Assembly: GCF_012927455.1 (NCBI RefSeq)
Contig: NZ_JABBPE010000003.1
Coordinates: 111,609 to 175,608, forward strand
Length of the DNA: 64,000 nt
Reading direction: 5' to 3'
DNA from: Polaromonas sp.
Lineage (GTDB): Bacteria > Pseudomonadota > Gammaproteobacteria > Burkholderiales > Burkholderiaceae_C
This document shows, one piece after another, positions 37,951 to 47,127 of this stretch. A model generated the notes under the pieces. It was not told the origin of the DNA, made no database searches, and saw only the letters and a program-made list of their open reading frames with translations. How positions within the stretch are numbered: the stretch's first letter is position 1; every line of letters starts with the position of its first letter. A program made the translations under genes and the position numbers.

Positions 37951-38082
37951 CATGAGGCAGCTCAGCAGTGCTATGCAGTGCAGTGCACTGCGAATGACAC
38001 AGGCAAGGAATGGCGCCGCCACCGCCATTCCCGCACAAGCATTCGACGCCAGGCGTTTCCACCCAACCGAGGTGACCGTCAA

Positions 38083-39399
38083 ATGACTTATTTCGACGAA
38101 GCGACCGAAACCCTGCCGCGTGCGCAACTCGCTGCCTTGCAATTGAGCAAGCTGCAAGTGATGATGGCCCACCTGTGGGACAAGAATCAGTTCTACAGCC
38201 ACAAGTGGAAGGCCGCGGGTGTCCAACCCTCAGATATCGGGTCGCTGGCTGACCTAGCCCGGCTGCCGCTGACCCGAAAGGCTGAGTTGATGGAGGACCA
38301 GGCAGCCCACGGCCCCTTCGGTTCCAACCTGACCTATCCCCTCAAAGCCTACGTGCGCGCGCATCAGACCTCCGGCACCACGGGCGTGCCCTTGAAAGTA
38401 TTCGATACCGACGAATCCTGGGACTGGTGGGGCCGCTGTTGGGGTCATGTACTGGCCGGCGCGGGGGTCACCGCCTCCGACCGACTTTTCATGGCCTTTG
38501 CGTTTGGCCCTTTCATCGGCTTCTGGGCGGCGGTTGAAGGTGCCCGAAAAATCGGAGCAGTGATGATTCCGGGGGGTGGTCGCGATTCACGGCAGCGTCT
38601 TGAGATGATGCGCGAAGCCGGTGCGACGGTGCTGTGTTGCACGCCTTCCTATGCGCTGCGCATGGTCGAGATCGGCCGAGAGATCGGATTCGACCTGCGT
38701 TCAATTCCTCTGAAGACCACGGTCCACGCCGGCGAGCCGGGCGCCAGCGTGCCGGCCACCAAACAACGCATTGAAGACGCCTGGGCCGCCAAGTGCTTCG
38801 ATCACGCCGGCGCCTCCGAAGTCGGTGCGCACTCCTTCGAATGCCAGGTCCAACCGGGGGGCACACATCTGATAGAGAGTGAATACATTGCTGAAGTACT
38901 CAATCCACTGACTGGCGCGGCGGTCGCGCCTGGTGAACGTGGCGAACTGGTGATCACCAATCTGGGCCGCTGGGGTTTCCCGGTGATCCGCTATTGCACC
39001 GGTGACCTCGTGCAGGTCAATCTGGAACGCTGTCAGTGCGGTCGGACATCCTTGCGCTTTGAAGGCGGCGTACTGGGGCGGTCCGACGACATGGTGACGG
39101 TGCGCGGTGTCAACGTCTTCCCTGGCGGCGTGGAAAACATCATCCGCAATTTCACCGAAGTCGACGAGTTTCGCATCACGGTGAAAAAGGTCAAGCAGAT
39201 GGATGAAATGGATATCGAAGTGGAACTGTGTGAGGGCACGAACCCGGAATTGATTCACGCCATCGCCCTCAGGCTCGACTTCATGCTGGCCTTTCGCCCG
39301 CGGGTACACCACGTGGCCCACAACGCGCTGCCGCGCTTTGAGATGAAGGCCAAGCGCTTTCATGTCAAGCTTGAATCAGACGAGCCCAGCGTCAGCTAG
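38083..39399 (+). CDS. PaaK-like arylacetate/aryl-CoA ligase (AMP-forming)
   Basis: 438 residues, phenylacetate-CoA ligase family but diverged from the pad-operon copy: YVRAHQTSGTTGVPLKVFDT (P-loop), DRLFMAFAFGPFIGFWAAVE, CFDHAGASEVGAHSFECQ and GRSDDMVTVRGVNVFPGGVE, with RYCTGDLVQVNLERCQCGRT carrying Cys residues. GAGGTGACCGTCAA lies upstream of ATG 38083. It may activate the acid released by the AOR or a related aromatic acid; specificity cannot be read. Confidence 0.82.
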   Translation: MTYFDEATETLPRAQLAALQLSKLQVMMAHLWDKNQFYSHKWKAAGVQPSDIGSLADLARLPLTRKAELMEDQAAHGPFGSNLTYPLKAYVRAHQTSGTTGVPLKVFDTDESWDWWGRCWGHVLAGAGVTASDRLFMAFAFGPFIGFWAAVEGARKIGAVMIPGGGRDSRQRLEMMREAGATVLCCTPSYALRMVEIGREIGFDLRSIPLKTTVHAGEPGASVPATKQRIEDAWAAKCFDHAGASEVGAHSFECQVQPGGTHLIESEYIAEVLNPLTGAAVAPGERGELVITNLGRWGFPVIRYCTGDLVQVNLERCQCGRTSLRFEGGVLGRSDDMVTVRGVNVFPGGVENIIRNFTEVDEFRITVKKVKQMDEMDIEVELCEGTNPELIHAIALRLDFMLAFRPRVHHVAHNALPRFEMKAKRFHVKLESDEPSVS

Positions 39400-39472
39400 G
39401 GCTCGCTCGGTGCCAATAGTTTGAACGTCAAGAAAGCCGCGGCGGTCGTACCGATCCAAGGAACAGAAATCA

Positions 39473-41575
39473 ATGACCATTGAATCAACAATCGAGCCAG
39501 ACCCCGCTGGGGCAAACACGGTTGCGACGACGTTATTCCGGCGGGCCGCCGCCGCCGGACGCGACACCCTGAACCAGGATGACTTGGGCACGCTACTTAC
39601 CAGCCTCGGCTTGGTCTTCACGCCCAATGCAACGCAGACAGCGCAGCCACCCGCTGTAGAACTGCTTCTCAGCCTCAACAACACCAGGGAGTTCGGCATG
39701 GTAATCAGCGCCGGGCTGGGCGGGCTGGATGCTAAGCTGGCGAATGGCAACTTCAGAAAAGACCGAGCGACGGTCTACGCCGCCACCAAACTGACGGACG
39801 CGGAAGACTTCCTGCGCCTTTTCAAACGCACCTTTGCCTATCAAAAGTTGGCAAAGGTTGCCAAGCGAGCCAGTGTCGCTCTGCCGGACCAGCAATTGCA
39901 AGCCTGCTTCGACGAGGTTCTTGCGTTGGCGAACAACTTTTCTCAAGGCAATCTCCAGTCCTCATTCGTGCTTCGCAGGCTGGAACTCAATCCGGTGCAT
40001 GTTGGCGATCAACTGAAGGTTCAAGCCGCTCATTGCGAGTTCGATTTGCCATCCACCGGGCGGCTGCGGCGTCCCCTCCACAAGATTGACAAGCTGATTC
40101 ATCCGGCGTCGATCGGCATTGTCGGGGTCTCCGCCACCAGCATGAATTTTGGCCGGATCATTCTGCATAACTTGATCGGAAGTGGTTATGGCAAGGACCG
40201 CCTGACCGTCATTCGCCCGGGTGAAACCGAGATTGATGGTGTCAAGTGCGTGGCAAGCCTGAAGGAACTTGAGTACAAGCTTGACCTGCTGATCGTGGCA
40301 GTGGCGGCCAGTGCGGTTTACGCCCTGGTCGATGAAATCATCGAAACCGATTCAGTCGAATCGGTGATGCTGATCCCTGGCAGCCTGGGGGAAACCCAGG
40401 CCAGCAGAGAGCCGGCTGCGGCGTTGGCGGACCGCATCAATGCGGCTCACGGCAAGCCCGGCGGCGGACCCATTTTTCTTGGCGCCAACTGCCTTGGCGT
40501 GGTCTCCCATCCTGGCGCCTATGACTCCTGGTTCATTCCGCTGGAGCGCCTGCCCAAGCCCCAAAAGAAGCCCGAGCGCAACTCGGTCATGCTGAGCCAG
40601 AGCGGAGCTTTCATGATCACGCGGCTCAGTCAGAACCCGTGGCTTGATCCGCGCTACATGCTGGCTTTGGGCAACCAGACCGATTTGACCCACGGCGACC
40701 TGCTCGACTATTTCGCCAGTCTGCCCGACGTGCAGACCCTTGGCATCTATATCGAGGGCTTCAAAGACCAGGACGGACTCGCGTTCGCCCAAGGCGTACG
40801 CAAAGCGGTGCTCGCTGGCAAGCAGGTGGTGGTTTACAAATCCGGCAGGACTGGCCCCGGCGTGGCCGGCGTGCTGGGGCATACCGCGTCCATCGCGGGT
40901 GATGCGACCTTGTTCGAGTCGGTGCTGCGCCAGGCCGGAGCCATCGTTGCGGAAGACTTCAACAGCTTCGACGATTTGTTTTACATCGCAGGCGCGCTGC
41001 ACGAGAGGAAAATCGGTGGCGGACGACTCGGCGCCATCAGCGGCGCGGGTTTTGAGGCGGTCGGCATGGCGGATTCGATCGATTCGGACAACTTCGCCAT
41101 GCAGATGTGTGCGCTGGCGCCCGACACAGTCAAACAGGTTGAGGAAATTCTGGTGGCCAAGAAGCTCAATGCGCTGGTCGAAGTCAGAAACCCGATCGAC
41201 ATCAATCCCGGCGCTGACGACGAAGCCCACTTGCAGATCGTGCAGGCGTTTCTGCAAGATCCGAACATTGACGCGGTAGTCGTTGGACTCGATCCCACGG
41301 CGCCCTCGGTGCGCGCATTGCAGGTGAGCCGGCTGCGCCCAGGATTTGATATCAGCGACCCCAACAGCACCGTCCACCTGATGCCGCCGCTGGTTCAGCG
41401 CAATGACAAGCCTGTCATTGCTATTGTGGATGGCGGGCAACTCTATGATGCCATGTGCGCGGCGCTAATGGACCAAGGCGTCTGCGTCTTCAGGAACTGC
41501 GCGCGGGGCACCCGGGCGCTGGTGCGCTACATTGAGGCACGCCTGTATGCTGACGCCCTCAGAGGCCGCTTGTGA
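39473..41575 (+). CDS. ADP-forming-type acyl-CoA synthetase with reversed domain order and shortened ATP-grasp region
   Basis: 700 residues. The N terminus resembles ATP-grasp_5 but is short: DTLNQDDLGTLLTSLGLVF runs almost directly into VELLLSLNNTREFGMVISAG, so the usual lobe between them with the PVvLK and HK.dvGGV motifs is missing. CoA-binding (HPASIGIVGVSATSMNFGRI) and succinyl-CoA-ligase-like domains follow, with the phosphohistidine motif GHTASIAGDATLF. Classical relatives (ACD, Pat) make ATP or acyl-CoA. If the lobe is truly lost, ATP-dependent chemistry is doubtful. AAGGAACAG precedes the ATG. Confidence 0.75.
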   Translation: MTIESTIEPDPAGANTVATTLFRRAAAAGRDTLNQDDLGTLLTSLGLVFTPNATQTAQPPAVELLLSLNNTREFGMVISAGLGGLDAKLANGNFRKDRATVYAATKLTDAEDFLRLFKRTFAYQKLAKVAKRASVALPDQQLQACFDEVLALANNFSQGNLQSSFVLRRLELNPVHVGDQLKVQAAHCEFDLPSTGRLRRPLHKIDKLIHPASIGIVGVSATSMNFGRIILHNLIGSGYGKDRLTVIRPGETEIDGVKCVASLKELEYKLDLLIVAVAASAVYALVDEIIETDSVESVMLIPGSLGETQASREPAAALADRINAAHGKPGGGPIFLGANCLGVVSHPGAYDSWFIPLERLPKPQKKPERNSVMLSQSGAFMITRLSQNPWLDPRYMLALGNQTDLTHGDLLDYFASLPDVQTLGIYIEGFKDQDGLAFAQGVRKAVLAGKQVVVYKSGRTGPGVAGVLGHTASIAGDATLFESVLRQAGAIVAEDFNSFDDLFYIAGALHERKIGGGRLGAISGAGFEAVGMADSIDSDNFAMQMCALAPDTVKQVEEILVAKKLNALVEVRNPIDINPGADDEAHLQIVQAFLQDPNIDAVVVGLDPTAPSVRALQVSRLRPGFDISDPNSTVHLMPPLVQRNDKPVIAIVDGGQLYDAMCAALMDQGVCVFRNCARGTRALVRYIEARLYADALRGRL

Positions 41576-41656
41576 ACCAAGCGACCAAACTTGCCCGGAG
41601 AGCGACTTTAAACGTGGTCGGGCAACAACGTGAAACTCAAGTCAACGGAGAAAATC

Positions 41657-42073
41657 ATGAGTGAAGCATTCAAACCCGGCCTCTCGGCCACGCGACGTGT
41701 CCAAATTGATACCGATCGCACCATCAATTTCATGGGCGAGGACTGCCGCGTCTACTCGACGCCAAAATTGCTTTTTGACATAGAAATTGCCTGCCGCGAT
41801 CTGCTGCTGGACCACATCGGGGCCGGCAAGGACTCGGTCGGCACCCGGGTCGAGCTTGATCACCTCGGCGCCACGCTGCTGGGCATGTGGGTAGAAATCA
41901 CCGTCACGCTGGTCGAGATCAATGGCCCCGCAGTCTGTTTTGAATTTAGCGCAAAGGATGCAGTTGAGGAGGTGGCACGCGGCAAGCACAACCGGTTCAT
42001 TGTGGGCGTCGAAAAGACGGTGCAAAGACTGAAGGCGAAGCTTGCCAAGGCGAGCGCAGTGGCCAATGGGTAG
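41657..42073 (+). CDS. FlK-like hotdog-fold acyl-CoA thioesterase
   Basis: 138 residues. YSTPKLLFDIEIACRDLL (catalytic Ser/Thr-Pro position), VGTRVELDHLGATLLGMWVE (His of the DHLGAT motif) and VCFEFSAKDAVEEVARGKHN (RxxHxRF) match the fluoroacetyl-CoA thioesterase-like family. GGAGAAAATC lies before ATG 41657. It may release CoA from a dead-end acyl-CoA in the pathway. Last gene of the korA-led operon, convergent with the broken TRAP genes. Confidence 0.8.
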   Translation: MSEAFKPGLSATRRVQIDTDRTINFMGEDCRVYSTPKLLFDIEIACRDLLLDHIGAGKDSVGTRVELDHLGATLLGMWVEITVTLVEINGPAVCFEFSAKDAVEEVARGKHNRFIVGVEKTVQRLKAKLAKASAVANG

Positions 42074-42297
42074 TGGGGGCGTCGCTGAGCAGATAGGGGT
42101 CAGCGCCGGACTTGACAACTCCGCTTGGTGACATCATTTCCCCAAAATATTTTCACGGAAAACTATTCCGGCAGCCAAAACAACAGAAGGCTGAGGTCCG
42201 CTTGTCATCGACCGCAAAGATTGTTTACTGTCCTTCTGCAGTGCCTGAATTTTTCAAAACCGCAAGGCGACCAGTGCGATCGACGGCACGAATACGA

Positions 42298-43540
42298 TCA
42301 GAGAATCCTTAAAATGTCGGACATCAGAAACGGGACGATGCCCTTGAAGGTTTCCTTCATGGGCACGTCCTTGGCCATGTTGTTGTTGATGAATACATTC
42401 ATCCCTACCGGCGGTGTGATCAGGCCGATCTCAACCACCATCAGGGCCAGGATACCGAACCAGATCGCTTTTCCTTCCGGATCGAGACCCCAGTAGTCGG
42501 TGCCCATGATGATGGGGAAGAAGATGGGTATGGTCAGTAGCAGCATCGGCAGGCTGTCCATGATGCAGCCAAGAAAAAGGTAAATGCCGATGATGACGGC
42601 CAGGATCAGCAGCGGTGAGTAACCCAGGCCGACCACCCATCTGGCCAATTCTGTTGGCATTTGCGTCTAGGCGAGTAACACGTTCATGATGTCGGCACCG
42701 AGCAGGATCAGGAAGATCATCGCTGTCGCCTGGGCCGTGCCGTACAGGCAGGCCAGAAAATTGCGCCTGTTGAGGCCGCCGGACCGCCATGCGACGAAAG
42801 CTGTGGCCAGCGTACCGATCGATGCGGCCTCGGTGGGCGTGAAGAAGCCGCCGTAGATGCCCCCGATGACCGTGACGAAAATCAGGAAAATCGGCAGGTG
42901 TCGACCAGCGCCGACAGCCGCCCGGACCATGAAACCCGTTCGGCAGCGGGCGCTGCGCTGGAGTCCAGGCGGGCGACGATGGCAATCACTAGCATGTAGC
43001 CGATCATGGCGATGATGCCGGGGATGAAGGCAGCGACGAAGAGCTTGGCAATGTTCTGCTCGGTCAGAATGGCGTAGATCACCAAGGGGACGGAGGGCGG
43101 TGTAAGGATGCCCAGCGTGCCACCGGCAGCAATGGCGGCGGTCGCCAGTCGTGGTGAGTATTTGTGGTTTCGCAATTCGGGCAGGGCAACCTGTCCCATA
43201 GTTGCCGCCGTCGCCAGAGACGATCCGCAGATGGCACCGAAGCCGGCGCAGGCGGCCACTGCGGCCATGGCCATGCCGCCGCGCCAATGGCCGATCATCG
43301 CGTTGCCGGCCCGAAATAGAGCCTTGGAAAGACCACCGTGGGTGGCAAACTGGCCCATCAATAGGAAGAGAGGCACCACGGAAAGATCGTAGACAGAGTA
43401 ACGTGCCAACGCGGCGTTCTTCATGTGGTTCAGCAACGGATCGAGCCCGCTACCATCATGGCCATCGCGATGTGCATGCGCAGGGCCAGCAGCAGGATCA
43501 TCAGGCCGGCAATCAACAGGCCTTGTTCGATACCGGTCAT
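42298..43540 (-). pseudogene. dctM: TRAP transporter large permease (DctM), multiply broken
   Basis: It begins MTGIEQGLLIAGLMILLLAL at ATG 43540, overlapping dctQ. Near 43445 part of the protein is missing and the frame changes to GLDPLLNHMKNAALARYSVY. This frame continues to about 42900, shifts again to LPIFLIFVTVIGGIYGGFFT (TPTEAASIG), and hits TAG at 42667-42669. The remainder (MPTELARWVVGLGYSPLLIL to the end) is in the same frame as the preceding part. At least two shifts and one nonsense codon make it inactive. Confidence 0.85.
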
Positions 43541-44097
43541 GAGTTTGCTCCAGTGATATCAACCCATGCCGTATAGAGCGCGGCGCAGCCCAGCAGGAAG
43601 AACGAAGGCACCATGGAAACATAGCCCCACCAGATGGGAAGATTGAGCAGCATCGAGGCATCGCCGCTGCTGCGCAATCCGATCAGGCCGACTCCGATGC
43701 GCCAGGAAAAAACAAATCCGGCAACTCTGAGTACCAGGCTGGCAAGGATGTCAAGCCGTCTGTTGACACGAGCCGGCAGACCAGTGGTACAAAAATCGCC
43801 AATGATGTGGCCGCGAATCATCTGGCAGAAGGGCAGCTACATCGCGACTGCATTCGCAATCGCAATCGCAATCGCAATCGCAATCGCAATCGCCGACATG
43901 GTTTGCTCCAGTTCGTAGTCGCCAAGGATGGGCTTATCGAATACGGATCGACCGACAATGTTGGCAAAGGACATCAGTGACATCAATATCAGCATGATGC
44001 CGGCACAAACTGCAAGGAACCGGCAAGTCCTGTTAAGGACTCGCCCGGCCGGGTCGCGCGGTCCCGATTCACTGTCGACATAAACGGCATCGGCCAT
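43537..44097 (-). pseudogene. dctQ: TRAP transporter small permease (DctQ) with nonsense codon and hexamer expansion
   Basis: From ATG 44097 the protein has the DctQ pattern CRFLAVCAGIMLILMSLMSF, FANIVGRSVF and GDYELEQTMSAI. An (AI)n run encoded by a hexanucleotide array follows, then a TAG at 43837-43839, and the same frame resumes LPFCQMIRGHIIGDFCTTGL, the conserved second half. Relatives have only a short AIAM-type stretch here, so the array inserted several residues and the TAG truncates the protein. The end overlaps dctM by 4 bases. Confidence 0.8.
43855..43893. repeat. Hexanucleotide tandem array (CGCAAT x6 plus CGC)
   Basis: Six perfect copies within dctQ, coding Ala-Ile repeats on the minus strand. 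Because 6 is a multiple of 3, slippage changes protein length without shifting frame. Confidence 0.92.
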
Positions 44098-44202
44098 AGC
44101 TATCCTCTACGTAGGGCAAAGCCCCATATCCAACTTGTATAACCAACGAGAAGCCAACCGCGTACCGATGCTTATCGGCGCCCGGTCATACGAGCTCAAC
44201 GC

Positions 44203-45225
44203 TTACTTGGTGTTCTTCTTGATCAGGTCGCGCGCCGATTGCAACAGCTTCGGGCCGTCATGCCCCAATTTGGTGATGTTGGCTGCCCATTCGTCGTCCA
44301 GGCTGCCAGTGGCCTTTTTCCATTTCTCGAGTTCGGCCGCCCCGATCACGTTGATCGCGACACCTGACGCCTTGACCTTGGCGCGTCCCGGTGCGTCATC
44401 GGCTTCCTGGATACGGCCCATCGAAGCGGAAAATTCGCGGCCGGAATTGGCATCGAGCACCTTCTTCAGGTCGGCCGGCAAGGAATCGTACTTCGCCCTG
44501 TTCATCGCCACAACGAATACCGTGGAGTAAAGGGAGTTGTACTTGGGGTCGGTCTCGGCGGCGTACTTGACAAGCTCGTTGACCTTGATGCTTGGCACCA
44601 CCTGATAGGGGATCACGGCACCGTCGATGACGCCTTTCGACAAGGCTTCCGGAACCGGCATGCCGACGGGCGTGGCGCCCAGCAAGCCCAGCATTTTGTT
44701 GGTCGGGCGGGTTGGCGCCCGAAACTTCATGCCCTTGAAATCCGCCATGGTGTTCATTCGCGTCTTGGTCGTGAACAGGTAGCCCGGGCCGTGCACGTGG
44801 ACTGCCAAAAGGTGGGTGTCCTTGAACTCATGCTGGGAGTGGGTCTGAACAAAGTCCCAGGCGGCCCGACTGGTGGCCTCGGCATTGGTCATCATGAAGG
44901 GCAGTTCGAATACCTCCGACATCGGAAAGCGATTCGCCGAATAACCGGCTACCGTCCAGACGATATCTGCCACGCCATCCCTGACCTGATCGTAGAGCTG
45001 TGCTGGCGTACCGCCGAGCTGCATGGCGGGATAAATCTGACACTTGATCCGGTTTGCCGATTCCTTGGCGAGCTTGTCGCACCAGGGCACCAATACCCCT
45101 ACCTGGATGAAAGTCGACGCCAAAAGGAAATGATGAACCTTGAGCGTGACTTCCTGAGCCTAGACCGCAAGTCCGGCGCTGGCGATGGCCGCCGCGAGCA
45201 GCGTTTTGACAAGCAATTGTTTCAT
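44203..45225 (-). pseudogene. dctP: TRAP transporter substrate-binding protein (DctP) with nonsense codon at the signal-peptide end
   Basis: ATG 45225 (preceded on its strand by GAGGAGAATCAA) starts MKQLLVKTLLAAAIASAGLA, a signal peptide. A TAG at 45160-45162 follows immediately, then AQEVTLKVHHFLLASTFIQ continues in frame to the end. CAG to TAG is the simplest origin. The mature part looks complete (KFRAPTRPTNKMLGLLGATP, PYQVVPSIKVNELVKYAAET) and about 340 codons in all. Unless the stop is read through or an internal start is used, no exported receptor is made. Confidence 0.85.
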
Positions 45226-45307
45226 TTGATTCTCCTCATGTGTCTATGACAACTAGCTATGGGTAAGAATACTGAGGCTGTGACACGACTTGCGATCGAT
45301 TTCACAG

Positions 45308-45329
45308 GTGAATTCATATTGAAATTCAC
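45308..45329 (-). promoter_or_regulatory. Inverted repeat upstream of the TRAP genes
   Basis: GTGAATT and AATTCAC flank 8 bases about 85 bp upstream of the dctP start. A possible operator of the former TRAP operon. Confidence 0.35.
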
Positions 45330-45549
45330 AAAGCGCCGTCGGCTTCGAGCCGCACTACAAACGAGCAAGACGCAGAAGCTTTACTTGTTTTGCGAGCATG
45401 CAGCATTGCCTTTGGGGTGCAGCACGTCGGGTTAGGTTACCGGGGGTTACCGTGTCGGCTTTTCCTTTCCTGAAAATGAATGAGCTGAGCACTGGAAGTC
45501 AACGCGAAAGCTGATTGCAAGGCTGTCCCTGCCAACGGCGTCTAGCACC
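45330..45549. other. Spacer between the TRAP genes and the membrane-protein remnant
   Basis: No gene or RNA recognised; presumably the TRAP promoter side. Confidence 0.35.
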
Positions 45550-45692
45550 TCCATCTGGTTGATTGTTTTCAATGTTGCTTGCGATGGCGCGCTCAACGGT
45601 GACAAGATGGTTGCGATACACCGCAGTCGCGTAAAGCAGATTGGCGAGCAGCCACCCGCTGGCCACGATCAGCGCCAGACCTGCCGGAACCT
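45550..45692 (-). pseudogene. C-terminal remnant of a second copy of the bzd-region membrane protein
   Basis: Minus-strand translation GLALIVASGWLLANLLYATA then VYRNHLVTVERAIASN matches the C terminus of the intact membrane protein at 48781-50085 (GLALIIAHGWLLRNLLYATS then IYRSHLAAIETCVNSS). The fragment overlaps the 3' end of the MFS gene in another frame. It indicates an old duplication of this membrane-protein gene on the other side of bzdA and the MFS gene. Confidence 0.7.
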
Positions 45693-47069
45693 CCGCGCCA
45701 TCGCCGAGCCCATCACCCTGGGCAAAGGATCGGGAATTACCACACTTATGTTATCGCGGTGCTCCGAGGCAGAGCGGCTGTGATTGATCAACAGGACCGC
45801 GATCATCGCAACCACGGCGGGAAAGGCGATGGCCATAAAGTTCTGCTCTAGTGGCAGGGCGATACCTACCAAGGTTCCAATCACGATAGGCGCCAGGATG
45901 GCGCCGCTTCGGCCTATGCCCGACGCCCAGCCGATCCCAGTCGAGCGCACCGCCATCGGATAAAACTGACCGGCATACGCATAGGTCACGATCTGGGTGC
46001 CTATCGTCGTGGCACCAGCCAGTCCGACCAGCAGGAAAAGCACCTCGGTTGGGACCTTGTAGCCCAGCATCGTGATTGACACGGCCGCCAGCGCGTACAT
46101 GCCTACGAGCACATACTTGATGTGGAAGCGGTCGGCCAGCCATCCGCCGCCAATCGCACCGATCATCGCTCCGAAGTTGAGCACCAGTACGAAGGTCAGC
46201 GCAGAGCCGAGACTGTAGCCGGCATTGGCCATCAGCTTGGTCAGCCAAGAACTAAGGGCGTAGACCATAAACAGACACATGAAGAAGGCAATCCAGAACA
46301 TCACGGTGCTGAAACTACGACCGCCCTGGAAGAGCTTGCTGATTGGCGCGCCCTCGGCCTTGTCTTCAGACGGAACTGCGAACAGATCATTTGCTTCAGG
46401 CAGGTAACTGGGCTCCATGCGCAACACGATCTTCTTCAGCTCATCGAGCCGGTTCTCCTTGATGAGGAAGGGCATGGACTCGGGCATGGCCTTGAGGATC
46501 CACGGAATCAGTATCACCGGCAGGCCCGCTGCCAAAAACACCGACTGCCATCCGTGGGCTTCGATCAGCCCCTTGCCCAGGAGCGCCGCGAGCATGCCGC
46601 CGACCGCGTAGCCGCTGAACATCAGCGTGACCATCGTGGTTCGGATCTTCTTTGGCGAATACTCGGTCATCTGCGCCACCACGTTCGGCATGACGCCGCC
46701 GATGCCAAGCCCCGCAAAAAAGCGCATCGCGCTGAAGGTGTAGGGGTCGTGGGTAAATCCCGCTGCCGAAGTGAAGACGCTGAACAGCACGACGCAAATA
46801 GCGATGGCCCAGCGCCGCCCGATTTTGTCTGCGACAGTGCCTAGGAAGATGGCCCCAATCATCATGCCGAACAAGGCCGAGCTAACCATGAAACCCGCGC
46901 TCTGGGCGGTGACGCCCATCTCCTTCATGATCGACGGCAAGGCAATTCCTGCCACCGCCAGGTCGTAGCCGTCGAAGATGATGATCAAGGCACACAAGAA
47001 CAACACCCTACCGTGAAAGCCGTTGAAGCGGGCCTCGTCGGACAGTTTGTGAACATCAATTCTGCGCAT
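45669..47069 (-). CDS. MFS aromatic acid:H+ symporter (BenK/PcaK type)
   Basis: 466 residues, 12 membrane segments. The aromatic-acid symporter family signatures are present: FDGYDLAVAGIALPSIMKEM (Asp in TM1), GTVADKIGRRWAIAICVV (loop 2-3), FFAGLGIGGVMPNVVAQMTE and YAGQFYPMAVRSTGIGWASG. It lies downstream of bzdA and most probably imports benzoate. The last 20 residues or so (LPRVMGSAMARRFRQVWR) overlap the membrane-protein remnant, so the native C terminus was probably altered by rearrangement. Confidence 0.87.
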   Translation of the reverse strand: MRRIDVHKLSDEARFNGFHGRVLFLCALIIIFDGYDLAVAGIALPSIMKEMGVTAQSAGFMVSSALFGMMIGAIFLGTVADKIGRRWAIAICVVLFSVFTSAAGFTHDPYTFSAMRFFAGLGIGGVMPNVVAQMTEYSPKKIRTTMVTLMFSGYAVGGMLAALLGKGLIEAHGWQSVFLAAGLPVILIPWILKAMPESMPFLIKENRLDELKKIVLRMEPSYLPEANDLFAVPSEDKAEGAPISKLFQGGRSFSTVMFWIAFFMCLFMVYALSSWLTKLMANAGYSLGSALTFVLVLNFGAMIGAIGGGWLADRFHIKYVLVGMYALAAVSITMLGYKVPTEVLFLLVGLAGATTIGTQIVTYAYAGQFYPMAVRSTGIGWASGIGRSGAILAPIVIGTLVGIALPLEQNFMAIAFPAVVAMIAVLLINHSRSASEHRDNISVVIPDPLPRVMGSAMARRFRQVWR

Positions 47070-47127
47070 GGTTTTGTCTCGCTTTACGGTTGTTTGGATG
47101 GGAAGTTATCGTGTTGTGCGTCTTTTC

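Noticed and set aside
40352..41440. Long open frame antisense to the acyl-CoA synthetase gene.
   Set aside because: Composition-driven shadow of the sense gene; no start signal or family pattern.
43837..43918. Repeat array considered as a CRISPR or regulatory array.
   Set aside because: Perfect 6-bp tandem repeats without spacers inside a coding frame; simple slippage.
42298..45225. Amber (TAG) suppression: the breaks in istA, istB, dctP, dctQ and dctM include TAG codons.
   Set aside because: TAG is also used as the real stop of the second PaaK-like gene and the thioesterase, and the same genes have frameshifts. Plain decay explains this better than recoding.
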